The notes: generated by a model not told the origin, from the letters alone. A DNA stretch of 64,000 nt from VXYK01 sp965221585 (GCA_965221585.1 OZ244898.1:2046001-2110000); one strand, 5' to 3'. Counted from the first letter of the stretch, positions 26,043-35,154 are shown. Numbers and translations: made by a program.

Positions 26043-26948
26043 TCAACTTCGGTCCCGCCTGTCACGCAGGCGCTTTGAGAGGTCTTCGAGCGCGCGGCGC
26101 TCAGCTTCGGTCAGACTCTCGAGGCCATGCTCGCTCATCTTGTCGAGCAGGGCATCGATCTTTGCCTGGGCCGCGACGTCGGCCGGGGGTGGCGGTGGTG
26201 GCGGGACCGATGAGAGGTGGGTTCTGCGGGGTTGGGGGCGCCGGTGTTGCCGAGGCGGTGGACGGCGGTGTGGCTGGCCGCTGAGTCTGGCGGGCAACGG
26301 AAGCTTGGGCAGCCATTCGTGTTGTTCGGCGTGGCCGAGGGCCCGCAGCACCAGCGGCGCGAGAGCCGCCATGGTCACGGTGAGAACCAGTTCGTATCGT
26401 CGCTGGTTGCTGATGGCTTGCAGCATGGCCATTCCGACGATGATCCAGGCGAGGGCCCAGGCTGGGATTCCCGGCCAGAAGCGGGCGCTGGAGTAGTGGG
26501 TTGCGAACGCGATCAACACGCCGAGTTCCACGTAGCGGAGCCCGTAGGCGAGGCCGTAGATGTCGGTGAACTCGAGAGCGGTCATGACCAGTGCAGGCAC
26601 AACGGTCAGCACACCGAGGAAGAACGTGAACCGCATGCGCCCCATGAGCGCCTCGAGTTGTGACCCCAACATCCAGAACACCGCGACGAGAAGAAGCGTC
26701 CACAGCGACGGCTCGGTCGGGATCGGCCAGGTCACCAGTCTCCAGATCTCGCCTCCGCCTACGCTGCCGTACACCGACCCCGAGTAGAGCATGAGCTTTG
26801 TGGTAATTGGCCGGCTGAAGCCCTCGAAGGCCCAGACGAACATGTAGGCCACACTCATCGCCGAAATGATGACGGTGGTAGTTACGGCGAGTTGGCCGAC
26901 CCGGAACCAGGGATCGTCGCTCTCGCCGAAATTACGGAACGGCTGCAT
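26043..26948 (-). CDS. Rhomboid-like membrane protein lacking the protease dyad
   Basis: A 301-residue protein with about six transmembrane segments in the first ~200 residues. 'GGGEIWRLVTWPI' and 'LGSQLEALMGRMRFTFFL' match the rhomboid L1 region and the following helix. The helix that should carry GxSG reads 'DIYGLAYGLRYVELGV' with no Ser, and no matching catalytic His is seen, so it is probably a non-proteolytic relative. A Pro/Arg-rich linker leads to a C-terminal helix 'DALLDKMSEHGLESLTEAER' like the short domain that follows some bacterial rhomboids. The ATG at 26948 is chosen because further 5' codons overlap pnp. It sits between dapB and pnp. Confidence 0.8.
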   Translation of the reverse strand: MQPFRNFGESDDPWFRVGQLAVTTTVIISAMSVAYMFVWAFEGFSRPITTKLMLYSGSVYGSVGGGEIWRLVTWPIPTEPSLWTLLLVAVFWMLGSQLEALMGRMRFTFFLGVLTVVPALVMTALEFTDIYGLAYGLRYVELGVLIAFATHYSSARFWPGIPAWALAWIIVGMAMLQAISNQRRYELVLTVTMAALAPLVLRALGHAEQHEWLPKLPLPARLSGQPHRRPPPRQHRRPQPRRTHLSSVPPPPPPPADVAAQAKIDALLDKMSEHGLESLTEAERRALEDLSKRLRDRRDRS

Positions 26949-26994
26949 ACCTCTACAACAGTACAGCCGCTGGGACCGGTGGGTGCACCAGGTT

Positions 26995-29463
26995 CTAGCG
27001 ACGACCGCGTCCGCCGGAGCCGTAGCCACGCCCTCGGGAGGGTGCGGCTGGACCGAGATTGTCGAACTCCTCGGACAGCTCTGCGTCGAAGGCATCCTCG
27101 AACGAGACTGTCTGGCGATCACCCTTTCTTTCACCCTGGCGCTCGCCTTGACGCTCGCCGTCCTGGAGTGTCTGGGGACCTCGGTCGGAGCGGCCGTTGC
27201 GGCCTCGGTTCGAACCGCCGCGGTCACGGTCACGATCGCCGCCCCGGCTGCGGTCACGGTCACGGTCGCGGCCGCCGCGATCCCGGCTGGAGTCCTCAGC
27301 ACCTTCTGGCTTGAGCGAGATCTTGCCGTTGGGGTCGACGTCTTCGACGACGACGGTGACTTCGTCTCCCAGAGAGAGCACGTCCTCGACCCGGTCGATG
27401 CGTTTTCCGCCTCCGATCTTGGAGATGTGGAGCAGACCGTCGCGTCCGGGAAGGATGTTGACGAAGGCGCCGAACTTGGTGATGTTCACGACTCGACCCG
27501 GATAGGTGGCGCCGACCTCGGCCGTTGGAGGATCAAGGATCAGCTTGATCTGACGCTCAGCCTCCACAACCTTGGCGTTGTCGACGGACGCAATCGAGAC
27601 GACGCCGACCATGCCGTCGTCGTCGACTGAGATGTCGGCACCGGTCTCGGCCTGGATTGCATTGATGACCTTGCCCTTGGGACCGATGATCTCACCGATC
27701 TTGTCGACCGGGATTTCGAAGGTGGTGATCTTCGGGGCGGTGTCCCGCACATCCTCTCGGGGCTCGGCGATGGCCTCTGCCATAACATCGAGAATGTCGA
27801 GGCGAGCTTCTCTGGCCTGCGCCAGCGCATTCGCCAGGACATTGGCCGGGATGCCCGCGATCTTGGTGTCGAGTTGCAGGGCCGTGACGAAGTCGGTTGT
27901 TCCTGCGACCTTGAAGTCCATGTCGCCGAAGGCGTCCTCTGCGCCGAGGATGTCGGTGAGTGTGACGTATTGGCCCTCTGCGTGGACCAGCCCCATGGCG
28001 ATGCCGGCGACTGGAGCCTTGATCGGGACTCCAGCGTCCATCAGTGAGAGCGTCGAACCGCACACTGAGCCCATGGAGCTCGACCCGTTGGAGGCCATGA
28101 CCTCAGACACTGTCCGCACGGTGTAGGGCCATTCCTCGAAGGAGGGGATGACTGGGAACACCGCACGCTCGGCGAGGGCTCCGTGCCCGATCTCGCGGCG
28201 TTTGGGGCCTCGCATGAATCCGGTCTCGCCGGTGGAGAACGGAGGGAAGTTGTAGTGATGGAAGTACCGCTTCTTGTCTGTCGGCGATATGTCGTCGATC
28301 ATCATGTCGCTGCGACCCATGCCGAGCGTGGTGAAGTTGAGGACCTGGGTCTCGCCGCGTTGGAAGAGGCCCGAGCCGTGCGCTGTGGGGATCACTTCGA
28401 CTTCGCTGGTGACTCTGCGGAGTTCGTCGGTCCTGCGGCCATCGATGCGGATGCCGTCTTCGACGATCCGCTTGCGCACAACTTTTTTGGAGATCGCCCG
28501 GATGGCGTTCTTGATCTGTCTGACGACGGTCGGATCGTCTCCGGCCAAGTCCGCCAACTCGGCGACGACGGCTGCGCTCAGTTCGGCTTCGGCTGCTTGT
28601 CGTTCCGCTTTGTCGGCAATCTGTTGCGTGTGGGCGATGCGGTCAGCGGCTGCAGCCTGTACTGCCGTGTAGATCTCGTCGCTGTAGTCGACACTCAGCG
28701 GGGGTTGGATCTTTTGGATGTCGCCGGCGGCATCGATCACCTGCTGCTGCAGTTCGATCATCTCGCGAATCCAGGTTTTGCTTGCTTCGAGGCCGCCTGC
28801 GAGCACGTCCTCGTCGACTTTGGGGGTACCCGACTCATACAGGGTCCAGGAGTTTCCTGTGCCGCCGGCCTCGACCATCATCACCGCAACGTCGTTGTCG
28901 CTGAGGCGACCGGCGACCACCATCTCGAAGGCCGATTCGGAGGACTCTTGGTAGGTGGGGAAGGGAATCCATTCGCCCTCTGGCGACCAGCTCATGCGGA
29001 CTGCTCCGATGGGGCCGTCGAACGGGATCGGCGACAGGCACAGTGCCAGCGAGGCAGCGTTGAGAGCCAGTACGTCGTAGGGGTTCTTCTGGTCGGCTCC
29101 GAGCACTGTGCCCACGACATGGACTTCGTTGCGGAACCCGTCGGGGAAGGCGGGACGCAGCGGCCGGTCGATCAGGCGACAGGTGAGTATCGCCTGCTCC
29201 CCTGCCCGGGCTTCACGGCGGAAGAAGGAGCCGGGTATCTTCCCGGCGGCATACATCCGCTCCTCGATGTCGACGGTCAGCGGAAAGAAGTCAGCGCCCT
29301 CGCGGGGAGTCGCTGCTCCGGTGGCCGTTACGAGTACGACCGTGTCACCGATGCTTGCGGTGACGGAGCCACCGGCGAGGGGGGCGAACTTGCCGACCTC
29401 GAAAGTGGCGTCTTTGCCTTCACCGCGCGCGAACGAGCCGGTGAAGGATTGGGGATTAGTCAT
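26995..29463 (-). CDS. pnp: Polyribonucleotide nucleotidyltransferase (PNPase)
   Basis: An 822-residue phosphorolytic 3'-5' exoribonuclease. It has two RNase PH domains: the N-terminal one includes 'RPLRPAFPDGFRNEVHVV' and the C-terminal active one 'RIDGRRTDELRRV', 'LFQRGETQVL', 'KRREIGHGALAERA'. A KH domain follows ('IPVDKIGEIIGPKGKVINAI'), then an S1 domain ('ATYPGRVVNITKFGAFVNILPG'), and an Arg/Asp/Gly-rich tail of ~70 residues, longer than in enterobacteria. The ATG giving MTNPQSF has AGGAG eleven bases upstream. It is downstream of rpsO, the common rpsO-pnp order. Confidence 0.97.
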   Translation of the reverse strand: MTNPQSFTGSFARGEGKDATFEVGKFAPLAGGSVTASIGDTVVLVTATGAATPREGADFFPLTVDIEERMYAAGKIPGSFFRREARAGEQAILTCRLIDRPLRPAFPDGFRNEVHVVGTVLGADQKNPYDVLALNAASLALCLSPIPFDGPIGAVRMSWSPEGEWIPFPTYQESSESAFEMVVAGRLSDNDVAVMMVEAGGTGNSWTLYESGTPKVDEDVLAGGLEASKTWIREMIELQQQVIDAAGDIQKIQPPLSVDYSDEIYTAVQAAAADRIAHTQQIADKAERQAAEAELSAAVVAELADLAGDDPTVVRQIKNAIRAISKKVVRKRIVEDGIRIDGRRTDELRRVTSEVEVIPTAHGSGLFQRGETQVLNFTTLGMGRSDMMIDDISPTDKKRYFHHYNFPPFSTGETGFMRGPKRREIGHGALAERAVFPVIPSFEEWPYTVRTVSEVMASNGSSSMGSVCGSTLSLMDAGVPIKAPVAGIAMGLVHAEGQYVTLTDILGAEDAFGDMDFKVAGTTDFVTALQLDTKIAGIPANVLANALAQAREARLDILDVMAEAIAEPREDVRDTAPKITTFEIPVDKIGEIIGPKGKVINAIQAETGADISVDDDGMVGVVSIASVDNAKVVEAERQIKLILDPPTAEVGATYPGRVVNITKFGAFVNILPGRDGLLHISKIGGGKRIDRVEDVLSLGDEVTVVVEDVDPNGKISLKPEGAEDSSRDRGGRDRDRDRSRGGDRDRDRGGSNRGRNGRSDRGPQTLQDGERQGERQGERKGDRQTVSFEDAFDAELSEEFDNLGPAAPSRGRGYGSGGRGRR

Positions 29464-29593
29464 GTTGTTGTTTCTCCTGAACACATGACTGCCAGTTCCC
29501 AGTCGGAAATCGCTGATTCTGATCTCGGCGGATCGGTCCGCTGATCAGTTCAGAGATTTTCGACTAGCACCAACGGTCTTGTGTTCTTTTTTC

Positions 29594-29608
29594 GCTGGAC
29601 CTTCCAGC
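29594..29608 (-). other. Small hairpin in the pnp leader
   Basis: GCTGGA and TCCAGC pair around a 3-nt loop, followed on the minus strand by an A-rich stretch. It lies in the pnp 5' untranslated region and could be a processing or autoregulatory element; the A-run is on the wrong side for a terminator. Confidence 0.3.
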
Positions 29609-29661
29609 TACTGGGATTCGTCGGGCTGGTTCGGAGTGTTGACCCCGATCCAACCGGTTGG

Positions 29662-29683
29662 GAGCAGCCCGGCGGGGCTGCTC
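29662..29683 (-). terminator. Strong hairpin between rpsO and pnp (attenuator/terminator candidate)
   Basis: GAGCAGCCC (29662-29670) pairs with GGGCTGCTC (29675-29683) around a GCGG-type tetraloop, 26 bp past the rpsO stop. On the minus strand it is followed by the palindrome CCAACCGGTTGG rather than a U-run. It could attenuate read-through or serve as a processing site, as known for rpsO-pnp in other bacteria. Confidence 0.45.
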
Positions 29684-29708
29684 TTCGATTGTGTCGTGCA
29701 GATTCTAT

Positions 29709-29990
29709 TCAGCGACGCAGCCCGAGGTGGGTGATCACTGCTCTGTAGCGTTCAACGTCGTTGTCCTTGACGTAGTCGAGGAGACGACGACGGCGGCCGA
29801 CCAGCATCTGCAAACCTCTCCGGGTGTGATGGTCCTTTTTGTGAACCTTCATGTGTTCGGTGAGGTGTGCGATCCGTGCCGATAGCAGAGCGATCTGTAT
29901 TTCCGGCGAACCGGTGTCGTTCTCCGCGAGGTCGAAAGCCTTCGCCATGTCGGCGATGGTTTCGGATTTGGGGCGCAGGCTGGTAGCCAT
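29709..29990 (-). CDS. rpsO: 30S ribosomal protein S15
   Basis: A 93-residue ribosomal protein that binds 16S rRNA helices 20-22. The family core 'DTGSPEIQIALLSARIAHLTEHMKVHKKDHHTRRGLQ' and the 'LVGRRRRLLDYV' end are intact; I quote these only in part. The ATG has AGGAA about a dozen bases upstream. The same reading frame continues upstream without a stop into the broken HNH gene, so rpsO may be transcribed partly from that side. A small CCCGC-GCAAT-GCGGG stem lies in its leader. Confidence 0.96.
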   Translation of the reverse strand: MATSLRPKSETIADMAKAFDLAENDTGSPEIQIALLSARIAHLTEHMKVHKKDHHTRRGLQMLVGRRRRLLDYVKDNDVERYRAVITHLGLRR

Positions 29991-31550
29991 CAGTTGTTTG
30001 TTCCTGTTTCTTCTGTTGGGTCTCTTACCCAGCTGCACACCCCGCATTGCGCGGGCGGCAGCCACCATTCGGTTCCCCTGAGGATACCAAGGCCCGGAAA
30101 CAATCGGCACGAGCGTCATTGGCGTCTCCCTGGAGTAGTCTTCGGCAGGCCGGTGTTTGCGTATTTCGGGGCTGGGCGGTGTGAGACCGCTAGTGACCGT
30201 GGAAGTCTGCTCTTGAGCGAACCGTGTTGGACGGGTCAGCGCCCCCGTAGCGGCTGCCGGGTCGCCGGTGCTTGGAGGTCTGGTGCCCGGCGGTGCGGGA
30301 CCGCAGGGGATGGTGATGGTGCCGGGTTGGGCGAACGGTGTTGGTCGGGGCTTTGGTTTGGATCTTGTGGGGTTGGCCGAGGTTGGTTTCGAGGTTTCGG
30401 CCGGGGGTTTTAGGCTGTATCTGCCGTCAGCCTGTTTGTGGACTTGCCACCCGTGGTCGTGGATCTTGTGGTGGCAGTCGTCGCATACCAGCGCGAGGTT
30501 TTCCAGGTCGGTGGACCCGTCCTTCGACCACCAGACAATGTGGTGTGCCCTGCACCACAACGGGTTGGCTTTACAGCCGATGCATCCTTGATCCCGGGCG
30601 ATCAGCGCCACTCGTTGGGCTTCGGAGGCCGTGCGTTGTCTGCGCCCGAGCCACATGTCTTGAGCCTTGGTATCGAAGATGGAGGGCAGAAGGTTGGCCT
30701 CAAGCGCCAAGCGGTGCAGTTCGACAATCGGTATCGGCGAGCCGTCGGCCAATCGAGGGTTGTCAAGTTGCTGTTTGAGCACATCGAAATCGGCGATCAC
30801 CAGCAGATCTGTACCTGGGGAGCGGCCACTGGCCGGTTCGCAGATCAATTCTGCGAGAGCGTCGGCCATCCGCTGTTGGGGTGTGGCACGCGTCTTGGGG
30901 TCTTCGCGATGCCAGAGCTGTCGTTCTTTGGCGGTCAAGGCGGTTGCGATCCGTGCGCCGGTGATCTGATCGAATTCAGCCGTCAGCACGAACATGCCCG
31001 ACTCAGACGACTCGAAGATCCTGGCTTTGCGCTTGGAACGTTGACGGTCTACCAGCGACTGGCCGTCGTCGGTGGTCAGGTCTCGTTGATGACGCTTCAC
31101 GGTCCGGGCGAATTCATCGAATGGCTGTTCACCAGCCGCTTCGACCAACTTGGACTCATCGATCGGGCTCTCAGAAGAGGCTCGAGCGATCAGCCGTGCG
31201 TGTCCCACGGGGATCTCTCCGGATTCCAGCGCTTCGCTGGTGGTCGGCAACTCCGCCAACCGGGTCGCTGTCTCAACATCGCGCTTGGCCTCGCGGTTCG
31301 AGGCTTACAACTCGTTACGAACCAACCGCTGAGCATCACCTTTACTGTGACGGCGCCCCATCTCGGCCACGACCTGAGCCTTCATCGCCGCCACCCGAGA
31401 CTCAACACGACCCAGCATCTTCAACCGCGAACGCAGTGCATCATCCGACAGCGAAACCTCATCAACCGCCTCGACATGGACCGCCCCACGCACGGGCCGG
31501 CCGACACCATCCGACGTGTCCGAGAGATCCGAGACAGGAGCTAATTCCAT
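29991..31550 (-). pseudogene. DUF222 (13E12-type)/HNH endonuclease gene broken by an in-frame TAA
   Basis: The frame starting near 31550 (MELAPVSD; an upstream in-frame GTG exists at 31586) runs to 'RLVRNEL', meets TAA at 31305-31307, then resumes in the same frame as 'ASNREAKRDVETATRLAELP'. That is exactly the continuation expected of DUF222 proteins, so a single CAA-to-TAA change is the simplest explanation. The C-terminal HNH nuclease motif is intact ('CIGCKANPLWCRAHHIVWW', 'LVCDDCHHKIHDHGW'). A Pro/Thr-rich tail follows with no stop before rpsO. These are abundant, often repeated, actinobacterial genes of unclear role. A truncated product or a short re-initiated nuclease cannot be excluded. 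Confidence 0.8.
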
Positions 31551-31776
31551 GGATGTAACTCTATCGACCCCCTGTGACAATGACACTGAAAATCATTAAA
31601 ATATATTATAATCATCAGAGGACAACCGGTCGGAATCGCACTCGTGAGGACGAGTTTGAGTGGTGGTCAACTTCCCGGGTTTGGCTTGCAGCCACATGGA
31701 CATCGCACGTATGGACTACAACTCGTTCGCCAGCAGTTCGCGACAGCACGCTCTCCCGCCCGCTACCGCCACCCTC
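31551..31776. promoter_or_regulatory. AT-rich gap between the HNH pseudogene and the CRISPR array
   Basis: Positions 31586-31615 are strikingly AT-rich for this genome and contain TATAAT on the minus strand (31605-31610), facing the HNH gene. No convincing -35 lies at normal spacing. The rest (31620-31776) shows no gene or repeat and borders the distal end of the array. Confidence 0.4.
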
Positions 31777-33045
31777 CCTTCAATGGAGGGCCGGACGATC
31801 GTCCGGCCGGATGGGCTGGGGGGGCTCGTCGCGCCTCCCCCCGACTTGACCTTCAATGGAGGGCCGGACGATCGTCCGGCCGGATCCGCACACCACTCGC
31901 ACAAGCCCGCCTCACCCAAACCCTTCAATGGAGGGCCGGACGATCGTCCGGCCGGATGAGTTGGGGTGCGCCCGATCCAGGTCAGTTTGTCCCACGCCTT
32001 CAATGGAGGGCCGGACGATCGTCCGGCCGGATACGCACCGGCGGCGGCCAAACCCTAACCCTCAACGTCCTTCAATGGAGGGCCGGACGATCGTCCGGCC
32101 GGATTCATGCCTCGCTTTCGTGATCCGCGACCTCGGACCAGCCTTCAATGGAGGGCCGGACGATCGTCCGGCCGGATTCGCCCGCAGCCGCCGCCAGACC
32201 GGGATCGGTGGCCGCCTTCAATGGAGGGCCGGACGATCGTCCGGCCGGATTCATGCCGACTTGGTGCTAGACGTTGAATACACCTACCCTTCAATGGAGG
32301 GCCGGACGATCGTCCGGCCGGATGCAGACGGCGAGCGCAGCGAGCTCCTTCAGTGGTTTCCTTCAATGGAGGGCCGGACGATCGTCCGGCCGGATCCGCT
32401 GCTGACTGGGACTGTTTCACAGATGTCGATTCCTTCAATGGAGGGCCGGACGATCGTCCGGCCGGATCTGTGGCTGTATGCCCGAGCCTTGCCCCGGATA
32501 ATCCCTTCAATGGAGGGCCGGACGATCGTCCGGCCGGATGCCTACTACATCCTGCAGGGTGCCCGGTACATCCAGCCTTCAATGGAGGGCCGGACGATCG
32601 TCCGGCCGGATCTCAGCACGGATCGCGGTGTAGTAGAACGCCACACCCCTTCAATGGAGGGCCGGACGATCGTCCGGCCGGATAGATCAGGTTGGACGCG
32701 CCTAGCCGTCTGCCCGACACCCTTCAATGGAGGGCCGGACGATCGTCCGGCCGGATCTGACAGTCGTTTCAAGCGGTTCGGTTCGGGCGTTAACCTTCAA
32801 TGGAGGGCCGGACGATCGTCCGGCCGGATCGGCACCCCGCATCCGACGCTATGCCCGACATGACGCCTTCAATGGAGGGCCGGACGATCGTCCGGCCGGA
32901 TCATCAGCGCCCTGCGCCCGAGCTCGCGGCGCAAAGCCCTTCAATGGAGGGCCGGACGATCGTCCGGCCGGATGGGTCGCCCTACCGGATGGGGAGAGTC
33001 AGCGCAGACCCTTCAATGGAGGGCCGGACGATCGTCCGGCCGGAT
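31777..33045 (-). CRISPR. CRISPR array, 18 repeats of 36 nt, 17 spacers
   Basis: Repeats start at 31777, 31850, 31922, 31997, 32069, 32142, 32215, 32288, 32360, 32432, 32504, 32576, 32648, 32721, 32794, 32866, 32938 and 33010, and all look identical. Spacers are 36-37 nt except one of 39 nt. On the plus strand each repeat begins CCTTCAATGGAG, holds a perfect 20-nt palindrome at repeat positions 13-32 (GGCCGGAC-GATC-GTCCGGCC), and ends GGAT. Read on the minus strand it ends in ATTGAAGG, close to the canonical ATTGAAAC 5' handle of crRNAs, so transcription should run leftward from the cas2 side. The RNA would form an 8-bp stem with a GAUC loop for Cas6 cleavage. The distal repeat (31777) shows no decay. 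Confidence 0.98.
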
Positions 33046-33212
33046 AGCTCGCTTGATATGGGGGTGTTTACCTGCTTGTTCGCGGGTGTTTGCGAGCGGT
33101 GTAAGAAGCCGAAGCTTCGAAGGGCATAGATTCAGTTGTCAAAGAGCGTTTTCCTTGTTCCACAAGGCTTCGAGCGGTCCCCGGGGCTTCGTAACTCAAC
33201 TTAGCGCTCGCA
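33046..33212 (-). promoter_or_regulatory. CRISPR leader candidate
   Basis: A 167-bp gap lies between cas2 and the repeat at 33010-33045, on the side where the array's predicted transcript starts. On the minus strand it has a consensus-like TTGACA (33137-33142) inside CTCTTTGACAACTGAAT and an 8-bp palindrome GAAGCTTC. No well-spaced -10 hexamer is seen for this -35. New spacers would be expected to enter at 33046. Confidence 0.6.
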
Positions 33213-33512
33213 TCAGATGACCGTGGGACCAGATGTCGGCAAAGCCGCCCTCAGCCCTATGAACTCAAAACAGTCGCGACCACGGTTCGCGGGTGGACCA
33301 AGATTCACAAAAGCCACAGAGTCTTCTCCGTGATGGATGATCGAACTCAATTCCTGTTTCAACAATAACATCTCCACGGCATCCAGATCGCAGATGAAGA
33401 CGCTGTACTGCATCGGCCAGCCATAGTTCTTGACAGTCTTGTGTACCAGTCTCAGGCGCTTCGAGTCGCTTATGTCGTAACTCACGAGAAAACGGGTTCT
33501 ACCAGCAGACAC
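33213..33512 (-). CDS. cas2: CRISPR-associated endoribonuclease/adaptation protein Cas2
   Basis: A 99-residue ferredoxin-fold protein forming the adaptation complex with Cas1. The first strand 'TRFLVSYDISDSKRLRLVHK' carries the conserved Asp (residue ~13), and 'YGWPMQYSVFICDLD' is the typical second strand region with a Ser/Val core. It lies 4 bp downstream of the cas4-cas1 fusion and is the last gene of the operon before the leader, so adaptation genes are closest to the array. Confidence 0.96.
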   Translation of the reverse strand: MSAGRTRFLVSYDISDSKRLRLVHKTVKNYGWPMQYSVFICDLDAVEMLLLKQELSSIIHHGEDSVAFVNLGPPANRGRDCFEFIGLRAALPTSGPTVI

Positions 33513-33516
33513 AGCA

Positions 33517-35154
33517 CTACCTCGTCATGAAGGGCGTGTACTTGGGAATCTCGCCCAGCAGGTGGGCCGCAAGGACGCGAGTCTGTACCTCAAGAACCCG
33601 TCGGTAGGTGATCTTGTAACCGTAGGTCGGGTGGGTTACCTGGGTGTCGAGTCGCCGCTCGTACGCGGACAGAACTGATCTCCTTCCGTTCTGGGACAGC
33701 GACACGCCACCGGCCCGGACATCGAAGTCTCTCTCCCCGACTTCCCCGTTGTTGATCACATTGATCACCACTGACTCTGCGACCAACGGTCGAAACTCCT
33801 CGGCCAGGTCGAGCGCCAGTGCTGGGCGGCCGAAACGGGGGCGGTGGAAGACTCCCAGATACGGGTCTAGCCCGACTGCGATCGCAACAGCCGTCAAGTC
33901 CTTGGTGAGCAGCGCGTAGACATACGACAACAGGCAATTGACGGGGTCTCTTGGTGGCCTTCGATTGCGTCCGTTGAAGTCAAACGCCCCAAGGCTCTCG
34001 TCACGGATCATCGAGTCGAACTTTGAGAAATACAGACGCGCCGCGGTTCCTTCCAACCCCAACAGACTCTCGATCGACTCACTCTCCACCACTCCATCGG
34101 CGAGCGACTTAAGCTGTTCCACCTCTCGCTTGACATCCGTGCGTGCGTTTCTTCTCAAGAATGTCCGCGAGTTTCGTATTTTTCCTTCGATCATTGCTTG
34201 CGCGATTGGCAATCCGGCTTGCGCCGCTATTGCGACCTGGCGACGACGAAGGTCGACATGTTTCGAAGGAAGACCCTCAGCAATCCCTTGAAACCATCCG
34301 CCGTATGAGAACCAGCAGATAGGAATTCCCTCCCGGAAGGCCGCCCGCATCATCTGGCTACTGATCTGAACATTGCCGTAGATCGCGACTTGTGAGACAT
34401 CAATGAGCCGAAGCTGCTGGATCTCATCACGACCCTTGCTAACCACGACTCGCCCCGAGCGGATACCGATTCGGGCACCCTGTTCGGTCACATACAGAGG
34501 CCTCGCTGCAGAATCACGTGGCGTTAGGCGTCGAGGCGCGGCCGAGCTGCGACCAACGTGCAGATTCGTCTCATCCGGCAGACAGATCCCAACCAGCGAG
34601 CATCTAGGACACTTCGGGCTGTCGATGAGCGGTGGTGGCGCGTTCGCCAGTGCCGCAACTTCTCGAAGCTTCTCAACCACCTTCAGTGTGTGGGCCACTA
34701 GCGAATCATCAAATGGGATCGTCGTCCGCTTACGAGTCTCGGCGAAATAGAACTGCCCTTCGGTGCACTCGTAGCCGTTGTCTTGAAGCAAAAGGCCGAT
34801 CGTGCAGATCTGAACCTGCTCGGGCATCCAGGCCGGACCGTGTTTGGGCGGTCGTCCACGCTTCACCTCAACCGGAACAACCCTGCCGTTGCGTTGCTCG
34901 ATGATGTCGGCCTTGGCGATCAAACCGAGTCGCTGAGAACTCAACTCGACAGATTTTGCCTTCTTGAACGGAAGATCTTCGACCGTGCCCATCCGACCGC
35001 CGCCGGCGTCAACCACTCGATGAACATAGAGACCTTCCACGGTGTCCTGATTGTGCTCGAAGCGTGACTGCACCCACTCCAGATAGAAGAGCCTGGGGCA
35101 GTACTCGAACTCGTTGATCATCCGAGCCGGCACAAGTTCAGGAACGTCAGTCAC
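33517..35154 (-). CDS. Cas4-Cas1 fusion protein (type I-G adaptation)
   Basis: A 545-residue fusion. Residues 1-~200 are Cas4, a RecB-like nuclease that selects and trims PAM-containing prespacers: Cys19 (EYCPRL) and the C-terminal trio Cys182, Cys185 and Cys191 (CPRCSLVGIC) bind an Fe-S cluster, and His45, Asp83, Glu96 and Lys98 (VPVEVKRG) form the nuclease site. Residues ~215-545 are Cas1 integrase: Glu369 (GLEGTAARLYF), His437 (GVFHRPRFGRP) and Glu452 (LDLAEEFRP) match its metal site. This fusion is diagnostic of subtype I-G. Its start overlaps the upstream gene by 8 bp. Confidence 0.96.
   Translation of the reverse strand: MTDVPELVPARMINEFEYCPRLFYLEWVQSRFEHNQDTVEGLYVHRVVDAGGGRMGTVEDLPFKKAKSVELSSQRLGLIAKADIIEQRNGRVVPVEVKRGRPPKHGPAWMPEQVQICTIGLLLQDNGYECTEGQFYFAETRKRTTIPFDDSLVAHTLKVVEKLREVAALANAPPPLIDSPKCPRCSLVGICLPDETNLHVGRSSAAPRRLTPRDSAARPLYVTEQGARIGIRSGRVVVSKGRDEIQQLRLIDVSQVAIYGNVQISSQMMRAAFREGIPICWFSYGGWFQGIAEGLPSKHVDLRRRQVAIAAQAGLPIAQAMIEGKIRNSRTFLRRNARTDVKREVEQLKSLADGVVESESIESLLGLEGTAARLYFSKFDSMIRDESLGAFDFNGRNRRPPRDPVNCLLSYVYALLTKDLTAVAIAVGLDPYLGVFHRPRFGRPALALDLAEEFRPLVAESVVINVINNGEVGERDFDVRAGGVSLSQNGRRSVLSAYERRLDTQVTHPTYGYKITYRRVLEVQTRVLAAHLLGEIPKYTPFMTR

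Noticed and set aside
26949..27302. Upstream extension of the rhomboid-like ORF
   Set aside because: It overlaps the 3' end of pnp in another frame and has Ala/Thr/Arg-rich composition typical of GC-rich shadow frames.
29594..29608. Rho-independent terminator before pnp
   Set aside because: The hairpin is followed on the transcribed strand by A residues, not U, and lies in the pnp leader.
29709..31259. A genuine HNH-S15 fusion gene
   Set aside because: S15 has its own start and ribosome-binding site, and the HNH part has an upstream nonsense codon; the shared open frame is more likely accidental.
32347..32356. Partial repeat (CCTTCAGTGG) inside a spacer
   Set aside because: One 10-base near match to the repeat end is compatible with chance and does not form a repeat unit.
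31644..33129. Long plus- and minus-strand ORFs with repeated SMEGRTIVRPD-like peptide
   Set aside because: They are frame read-outs of the CRISPR repeat with spacers of variable length, not a repeat protein.
33137..33142. Complete promoter in the CRISPR leader
   Set aside because: TTGACA is clear, but no -10 hexamer lies at 16-18 bp spacing, so I report only a leader candidate.
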